19,034 bases of DNA from a bacterium (lineage in GTDB: Bacteria; Bacteroidota; Ignavibacteria; Kapaibacteriales; UBA961), in NCBI GenBank assembly GCA_022844575.1, contig JALHLL010000031.1:1815-20848 (forward strand), read 5' to 3'. Positions 14,421 to 19,034 of the stretch are shown in pieces. The notes under the pieces are model-generated. The model saw nothing but the letters and a program-made list of their open reading frames with translations. It was not told where the DNA came from and did no database searches. The number at the start of each line of letters is the position of its first letter. The stretch's first letter is position 1. Made by a program: the position numbers and the translations under genes.

Positions 14421-14772
14421 ATATGCACTAAGGCAGCGTTTAGTATTATGTTCTTCAGGTATAGAGTAGTTCTGTTTTTTATCATTACATAGTATATATT
14501 TGCTGATAAAGTTAATGATAATTGAATATCAACTCCCCCTTTGCTTACTGTCGTATTTACAACACCTCATCGTGCGCAGTAACACACCCTCTGAAAGTGG
14601 GTAATTTTCAAGTTTTTGCGATTTTTCTTATCAGTTTTCTTCACAATTCCCCGCCGCTTGAGGGTTCCGTGGGGTGGTGAGTTAGTATATTTTGAGAAAA
14701 CAGATTCTTTACTTCGTTCACAATAACCGTGCTTCTTTCTTTATTCAGGGAGTCCCTTCACTACTTAGCCCC
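14421..14772. other. Non-coding region with a half repeat
   Basis: No gene is supported between the orphan gene terminator and the ccmF promoter. It holds a weak inverted pair ACCC/GGGT near 14588-14604 and the half copy of the palindromic repeat at 14702-14727. Confidence 0.5.
14702..14727. repeat. Degenerate right half of the palindromic repeat
   Basis: AGATTCTTTACTTCGTTCAC... aligns with the right arm of repeat copy 2 (AGATTCTTCACTTTGTTCAG...), with four or five differences over 26 bp. No left arm is found next to it, so it is a truncated or decayed copy. Confidence 0.6.
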
Positions 14773-14800
14773 TTTGCTCGGTGGTAAACTGCTATTTTTG
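14773..14800 (+). promoter_or_regulatory. Bacteroidota-type promoter for ccmF
   Basis: TTTG (14773-14776) is followed after 16 nt by TATTTTTG (14793-14800), matching TTTG / TAnnTTTG with a slightly short spacer. The motif ends 31 nt before the ATG at 14832. Its overlap with the earlier GTG (14781) argues against that start. Confidence 0.55.
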
Positions 14801-14831
14801 TGTTTCATCCACAATTAAGTTAACCACATAT

Positions 14832-17198
14832 ATGTTCACCGATTTCCTAAAAGACTTTTATGTCGGGCAAATACTGATGCACTTGCTTTTCGGTGCTTCG
14901 CTCACATCCTTAGTCTATTATATACTTGCCATACGCGGTAATGTTTCGGCATTGCGTATAGCCAGAATACTTTTTTATACCCTGAGCGGGGGTATCGTGT
15001 TTGCGCTTTGTCTGAACATGATGAATGTAATGACAAGCGATTTTCAGTACACCTATGTATGGAGCTACTCCAATAAGGATTTGCCGACATGGTACTTAAT
15101 GGCGGCTGGCTATGCCGGACAAGAGGGTAGCTTTTTATTATGGACAGTGTGGGTAGCTCTTATCGGTTCGGTGCTGATACCCTATGTACGGAAAAGGGGT
15201 TGGGAAGCCGAAGTAATGGTATTCTATTCCCTTATATTAGTGTTTCTGCTCTTATTGCTTATTGTAAAAAATCCTTTTGCCTATATCTGGGATTCATTTG
15301 CAAAAGACGGTATTGCAAAAGGTATTAAGCCGCCTGATGGTCGGGGACTTAACCCTCTTCTTCACAATGTGTGGATTACAATACATCCGCCTATTTTGTT
15401 TACGGGTTTTGCAGCTTTGTCCGTACCTTTTGCTTTTGCAATGGCTGCACTAATTAAAAGAAAATACGATGAATGGATTGACGCCGTTTTGCCTTGGACT
15501 TTATATGCCACCGCAATTCTGGGCTTTGGTATTATGCTTGGGGGTTTTTGGGCTTATGAAACATTAGGTTGGGGCGGTTATTGGGCATGGGATCCCGTAG
15601 AAAACTCTTCTCTTATTCCATGGCTTACAAGTGTCGCTTTGGTGCATACCATGTTGGTACAGCGCAAGACGAAAGGGCTAATCCGTACCAATATCCTTTT
15701 GGCTCTTTTTTCCTTTATTCTTGTTTTGTACTCCACATTCTTAACTCGTTCAGGTGTATTAGGCGATACATCAGTCCATTCTTTTGTTGACCCCGGTATG
15801 TTTGCTTATGTAATCTTATTGATTTTCATGAGTACGTTTATTGCCCTTGGTGTTGGTATGATGATATGGCGATTGAAGGATTTTATAAAAACACCCGACT
15901 CATTTGCGCCTCAGTCACGTGAATTTTTATTATCTATCGGTTCAAGTTTTACTCTTATGAGTGCGCTCATCGTATTACTCGGAACAAGTTATCCGCTTAT
16001 TGCCGAAATATTAGGTTTAACAAAGGTTGCTCTCGATCAGTCATTTTATAATCGTTTGCATATACCTTTGGTTACTGCCATACTCTTGATAAACGGGTTA
16101 TCATTGGCGGTACGTTGGCGCGCAAAAAATTTCGGAATGGTGTTCAAGAAAATGATTTTCCCATTGGGAATGGCTGTTATTGCGACTATTGCATCGTATA
16201 TTCTCGGAGTTCGTGATTGGTGGTATATTCCTTTGGCATTTGCTTCGTGGTTTGCCCTTTTTGTAAATGCGGAGCTTGCTTTGAAAATTATACGTTCTAA
16301 GTTTTCATCGGCAGGTGCATATATAAGTCATGCGGGTATAGCATTTCTTATGCTCGGTATCTTGGCAACATCGCGTTATTCGGTTAAAGAGCATGCTCGT
16401 ATGGAGCAAGGTAAACCGATTTCCGCACTTGGTTATACATTAACTTATGTCGGTAAAAATCAGATTGATGTTGGAAGAAAAGATCAGGAACGTTATAAGT
16501 ATTTTGTTGAAGTGAGAACGGAATCTCGGGTAGATACCGTTGCACCGATAATGTTCTGGAGTGATTTTAATAAAAGACAGGCCGCATTTCAGGAACCGGG
16601 TATCTCATGGGCTATTGATAAAGATGTCTATGTTTCTCCGAAAGTACTTGAAATGGTAGGAGAATTACCGAAGACCACATTAAAAAAAGGAATGACAATT
16701 CCTATCCCTACCGATACTTCCTTAAAAATAACATTCACTCGTTTTGATATGTCGGGGATGCGCGGCGGAGCTAAGAATGGCGGCATACGTCCGGGTGCGC
16801 TAATAACCGTAACAAATGCTAAGGGCGATACGAATGAATATACTTTGTATGCCAATATTACGGTAGCAACTATGGAAACTATGCCGGAACCGTTTATTAT
16901 ACCCGGAACCACCCAGCAGATTGCCTTTACAAAATTGGATGTAAATAGGGAAATACTTGAGGAATCGGGTGCAATGTTTACATTTTACGATACCACCAAA
17001 CCCGAAAATGCCCCGAAAGAAGTATTTACTGCGGAAGTATCGATTAAACCCTTAATTAACTTGGTTTGGTTTGGTGTAATTGCAATGGTTGGAGGCTTCT
17101 TTATAAGTATTTTCAGACATGGAAAGAAGAAAATAAAGACTGATTCTGAAGAAAGAGAACCGAAAGATGTTAAGGAAGTGGAAGAGATTACTACTTAG
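14832..17198 (+). CDS. ccmF: Cytochrome c-type biogenesis protein CcmF (heme lyase subunit)
   Basis: CcmF is the multi-spanning membrane component of the system I cytochrome c maturation lyase, which attaches heme to apocytochromes on the periplasmic side. The 788-residue product has many hydrophobic helices (about 10-35, 45-65, 100-118, 130-147, 185-208 and onward, last at 742-760). It carries the heme-handling WWD motif WGGYWAWDPVENSSLIPWL (247-265) and conserved histidines in IHPPILF (184-190) and SHAGIAFLMLG (499-509). A periplasmic domain lies at about 510-740, and the basic/acidic tail after 761 is cytoplasmic. It is longer than E. coli CcmF (about 650 residues), mainly from the periplasmic domain. 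No other ccm gene is adjacent, though a cytochrome-like lipoprotein gene lies 1.3 kb downstream. No Shine-Dalgarno is evident. Confidence 0.95.
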   Translation: MFTDFLKDFYVGQILMHLLFGASLTSLVYYILAIRGNVSALRIARILFYTLSGGIVFALCLNMMNVMTSDFQYTYVWSYSNKDLPTWYLMAAGYAGQEGSFLLWTVWVALIGSVLIPYVRKRGWEAEVMVFYSLILVFLLLLLIVKNPFAYIWDSFAKDGIAKGIKPPDGRGLNPLLHNVWITIHPPILFTGFAALSVPFAFAMAALIKRKYDEWIDAVLPWTLYATAILGFGIMLGGFWAYETLGWGGYWAWDPVENSSLIPWLTSVALVHTMLVQRKTKGLIRTNILLALFSFILVLYSTFLTRSGVLGDTSVHSFVDPGMFAYVILLIFMSTFIALGVGMMIWRLKDFIKTPDSFAPQSREFLLSIGSSFTLMSALIVLLGTSYPLIAEILGLTKVALDQSFYNRLHIPLVTAILLINGLSLAVRWRAKNFGMVFKKMIFPLGMAVIATIASYILGVRDWWYIPLAFASWFALFVNAELALKIIRSKFSSAGAYISHAGIAFLMLGILATSRYSVKEHARMEQGKPISALGYTLTYVGKNQIDVGRKDQERYKYFVEVRTESRVDTVAPIMFWSDFNKRQAAFQEPGISWAIDKDVYVSPKVLEMVGELPKTTLKKGMTIPIPTDTSLKITFTRFDMSGMRGGAKNGGIRPGALITVTNAKGDTNEYTLYANITVATMETMPEPFIIPGTTQQIAFTKLDVNREILEESGAMFTFYDTTKPENAPKEVFTAEVSIKPLINLVWFGVIAMVGGFFISIFRHGKKKIKTDSEEREPKDVKEVEEITT

Positions 17199-17248
17199 TC
17201 TTGTAACCTAATTAACCTTAATGAATTTATGACCTAAAAGGGGGGTCA

Positions 17249-18421
17249 ATGAAACTGTTAGTTATCATAACATTTCTTTGCACAACATTTTTGTGTTACG
17301 GGCAAACGCGATACGACATATCTTTAGTTGTTGATGATATTAAACGTAATACAATTATTGTTGTGCCTGATGGAGCAATACCGAAGGGTGGTTATCCGGT
17401 AGTATTTATGTTCCACGGAACGGGTGGTGATGGCGAGAAGTTTCTTAATATATCTCAATGGAAAGAAAAAGGACAAAAAGAAAAGTTTATAACGGTGTTT
17501 CCTTCTTCATTGGAGTATTGTGTAATAGAGGATGGTAAAAAGGAAAACACAACAAAATGGCATATTGCCGAACTGGATACGATTGCTTGCCCGAACCAAA
17601 CACTTGCCGATGATGTAAAATTTATACGTTTTTTATTTGATAGTCTCGTACATAGATTATCAATTGATAGAACGAGAGTGTATGCTACAGGTTTTTCCAA
17701 TGGAGGAGCTTTTGTAAGTAAACTTTCCGTAGAAATGAGTGATGTTTTTGCAGCTGTCGGCCCTTGTGGCGGTGCCTTAAACAAAGGGGATTCTGCATAT
17801 TCGGCAAGAAAAGTACCGGTGTGGTTTGTACTTGGTACGCAGGACAATAAGTGGTTAAATGCATTTGAAAAATTCGGATTGAAGGAGTTTCCTTTTAACG
17901 ATTCGACAATATATTGGCTAAATGGAGCATTAGGTCGTTATAGAGGCGTTTTGGAATTAGAAAATACATATACAAAATCGGAAATACAAAATACACTTAC
18001 CTACACATATAATACATCTACCGATATAAAAACTGAAGATAAAAGAGAATTAAGATTTACTTTAGTAAACGGAATGGGGCATCAATATCCTAATGGCGAA
18101 AATTATCCCGTAGCCATAGCAGATTTTTATTGGGATAATTTCTTTAAGAATTATACCATGCAGATTGTTTCGTCTGTAGAGAACGAACCTGACTTTTCAG
18201 GAGGTATATCCATATATCCTAATCCTGCACATAATGCGATATCTATTGCAGAAGAAGGTGATTGGGAATTTGTTCTTTATTCGGTACTGGGGGAAAAGAT
18301 ATTTACATATTCCGCTTACGGTAACACCTCACTCGATATATCGAGTTTGCCGAAAGGTATATATACAAGTATTCTAATAAAAAATAGTCAGAGACAGTTG
18401 AATCAACTTATTATACAATAG
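17249..18421 (+). CDS. Secreted PHB-depolymerase/feruloyl-esterase-like hydrolase with T9SS domain
   Basis: The 390-residue protein has a signal peptide (1-18, ending CYGQ) and an alpha/beta-hydrolase domain of the LpqC/poly(3-hydroxybutyrate) depolymerase-feruloyl esterase kind. Visible catalytic features are the oxyanion-hole motif FHGTGGDG (55-62), the nucleophile elbow GFSNGG (148-153, Ser150), a probable acid in LGTQDNKW (195-202, Asp199) and His278 in GMGHQYP (275-281). A T9SS C-terminal domain follows from about residue 310, with ISIYPNPAHNAISI (320-333) and LPKGIY (367-372). The enzyme should therefore act at the cell surface or outside it, on polyesters, acylated polysaccharides or similar esters; which one is not readable. 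AAGGGGGG (17238-17245) lies 3 nt before the ATG. It follows ccmF by 50 nt without a visible promoter or terminator. Confidence 0.85.
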   Translation: MKLLVIITFLCTTFLCYGQTRYDISLVVDDIKRNTIIVVPDGAIPKGGYPVVFMFHGTGGDGEKFLNISQWKEKGQKEKFITVFPSSLEYCVIEDGKKENTTKWHIAELDTIACPNQTLADDVKFIRFLFDSLVHRLSIDRTRVYATGFSNGGAFVSKLSVEMSDVFAAVGPCGGALNKGDSAYSARKVPVWFVLGTQDNKWLNAFEKFGLKEFPFNDSTIYWLNGALGRYRGVLELENTYTKSEIQNTLTYTYNTSTDIKTEDKRELRFTLVNGMGHQYPNGENYPVAIADFYWDNFFKNYTMQIVSSVENEPDFSGGISIYPNPAHNAISIAEEGDWEFVLYSVLGEKIFTYSAYGNTSLDISSLPKGIYTSILIKNSQRQLNQLIIQ

Positions 18422-18451
18422 TTTGTATTCGTTAGGTTCGATTATATTCTT

Positions 18452-18832
18452 TTAATTGTTTTTTGCACCCTCTTTAATCCAAGTACGAACTCCCGTTTTA
18501 TGATTATCGGTATATGTATAATTAACGATACCGGGATGAGGTAAAGTGCCTTCCATAAATTGTATAAGTACGCTTTCATTAGGCATTCCGGCAATTACCA
18601 AACCGGTACTTGAAACAATTTCCGTATAGCTTGTTAAGGGTTTATCGCTGGTTGTATTATGGCACCCACCCACGCCGCATGTTAAACGTAATAATGGTAA
18701 TACGTGATTTTGGAATTTCACATCGCTTTCAGGAAATATTATGTCCTGCGGATTGGTAATTGAGTCTTTCGAACTGCAAGAAAGATATCCGAAACTTACT
18801 AAGGAAAATATCAGAAGATTACAGATTTTCAT
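18452..18832 (-). CDS. Cytochrome c-like lipoprotein with CX4CH motif
   Basis: This 126-residue protein has a signal peptide ending in a lipobox (YLSC, Cys19), so it should be an envelope lipoprotein. Residues 36-123 resemble the small 'planctomycete cytochrome c' type domains of Bacteroidota: VLPLLRLTCGVGGCHN (44-59) and a closing helix VRTWIKEGAKNN (115-126). The heme-attachment site is CGVGGCH (52-58), CX4CH instead of CXXCH, a variant I recall from this family (CxxSGCH forms). Whether heme is attached cannot be told from sequence; the usual axial Met motif MPPGG is replaced by LPHPG (97-101), with Met83 and Met93 as other candidates. The ATG directly follows the panB stop (TAA-ATG, no gap), so translation may be coupled. 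It is convergent with the esterase gene, 30 nt apart. Confidence 0.75.
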   Translation of the reverse strand: MKICNLLIFSLVSFGYLSCSSKDSITNPQDIIFPESDVKFQNHVLPLLRLTCGVGGCHNTTSDKPLTSYTEIVSSTGLVIAGMPNESVLIQFMEGTLPHPGIVNYTYTDNHKTGVRTWIKEGAKNN

Positions 18833-19034
18833 TTAATAACTCTCATCTTCATTCGGAAAATTCATTGTGCGAACATCATCGCAATAATTATTGACGGCAG
18901 TATGAATGCGCTCATGCAAATTATCGTATTTTCTTACAAAACGCGGGCTGAAATCTACGGTTATCCCGAGCATGTCGGTATAAACAAGCACTTGCCCATC
19001 ACATGAATTGCCTGCCCCTATACCGATGGTCGGT
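18833..19034 (-). CDS. panB: 3-methyl-2-oxobutanoate hydroxymethyltransferase, C-terminal part
   Basis: PanB makes ketopantoate from 2-oxoisovalerate and 5,10-methylene-tetrahydrofolate, the first committed step of pantothenate and coenzyme A synthesis. Only the last 66 codons plus stop are in the window; the 5' part lies beyond the right edge. The visible part reads PTIGIGAGNSCDGQVLVYTD (1-20), then MLGI and FSPRFVRKY, which is the conserved PanB C-terminal region: the IGIGAG loop, the CDGQ(V/I)LV strand and the (D/N)LG segment. The stop TAA (18833-18835) is immediately followed by the ATG of the cytochrome-like lipoprotein gene on the same strand. Confidence 0.9.
   Translation of the reverse strand, partial: PTIGIGAGNSCDGQVLVYTDMLGITVDFSPRFVRKYDNLHERIHTAVNNYCDDVRTMNFPNEDESY

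Noticed and set aside
14781..14831. GTG start for ccmF at 14781
   Set aside because: It overlaps the promoter element at 14773-14800 and adds 17 residues foreign to CcmF; the ATG at 14832 gives a normal membrane start.
13112..14831. CRISPR array, insertion sequence or phage remnant in the gene-poor island
   Set aside because: Repeats are palindromic, diverged and irregularly spaced, and no transposase, integrase or cas gene is present, so these labels are not supported.

Overview
The window looks like a chromosomal stretch from a Gram-negative member of the Bacteroidota/Chlorobiota (FCB) group, possibly a flagellated Ignavibacteria/Kapabacteria-type lineage. That placement is inference. It rests on two secreted proteins with type IX secretion (T9SS) C-terminal domains, repeated TAnnTTTG promoter elements of the Bacteroidota kind, a DAP-type MurE, a cysteine-free bL33, and a flagellin, which is uncommon in Bacteroidota but known in Chlorobiota relatives. 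Unlike typical Bacteroidota, several genes have clear Shine-Dalgarno sequences. I saw no integrase, transposase, phage gene, CRISPR array or recognisable defence system.

Layout. Positions 1-1448 (minus strand) hold an unknown 144-residue protein, ybeY and an Smg/DUF494 gene, followed 12 nt later by tRNA-Arg(CCT); a TAnnTTTG promoter lies upstream. Divergently, a GTG-started kynurenine 3-monooxygenase runs to 3046. A lone flagellin gene (3319-4254) follows, with a possible sigma-54 site upstream and a strong terminator downstream. It converges on a secreted PhoD-like metallophosphatase (4343-5656). Further minus-strand genes are murE and purM (8 nt apart), a DUF3298-type lipoprotein with a LolA-like periplasmic protein (6 nt apart), rpmG, and a 910-residue secreted Asp-box/fibronectin/T9SS protein (10379-13111).

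Positions 13112-14831 are a gene-poor island. It holds two copies and one half copy of a palindromic interspersed repeat, a nested-hairpin element, and one orphan 121-residue gene (14002-14367). That gene has a leader of about 255 nt with mutually exclusive hairpins and a near-perfect terminator. It is the least explained part of the window. After it come ccmF (14832-17198) and a secreted PHB-depolymerase/feruloyl-esterase-like hydrolase with a T9SS domain. On the minus strand at the right edge, the 3' end of panB abuts a cytochrome-c-like lipoprotein gene with no gap between stop and start codons.

The genes form no single pathway. Housekeeping functions (translation and rRNA maturation, purine, peptidoglycan, pantothenate, cytochrome c maturation) alternate with envelope and secreted proteins. 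A unifying observation is that six transcription units carry a TAnnTTTG motif 28-44 nt upstream of the chosen start codon, which helps fix start sites and operon boundaries.
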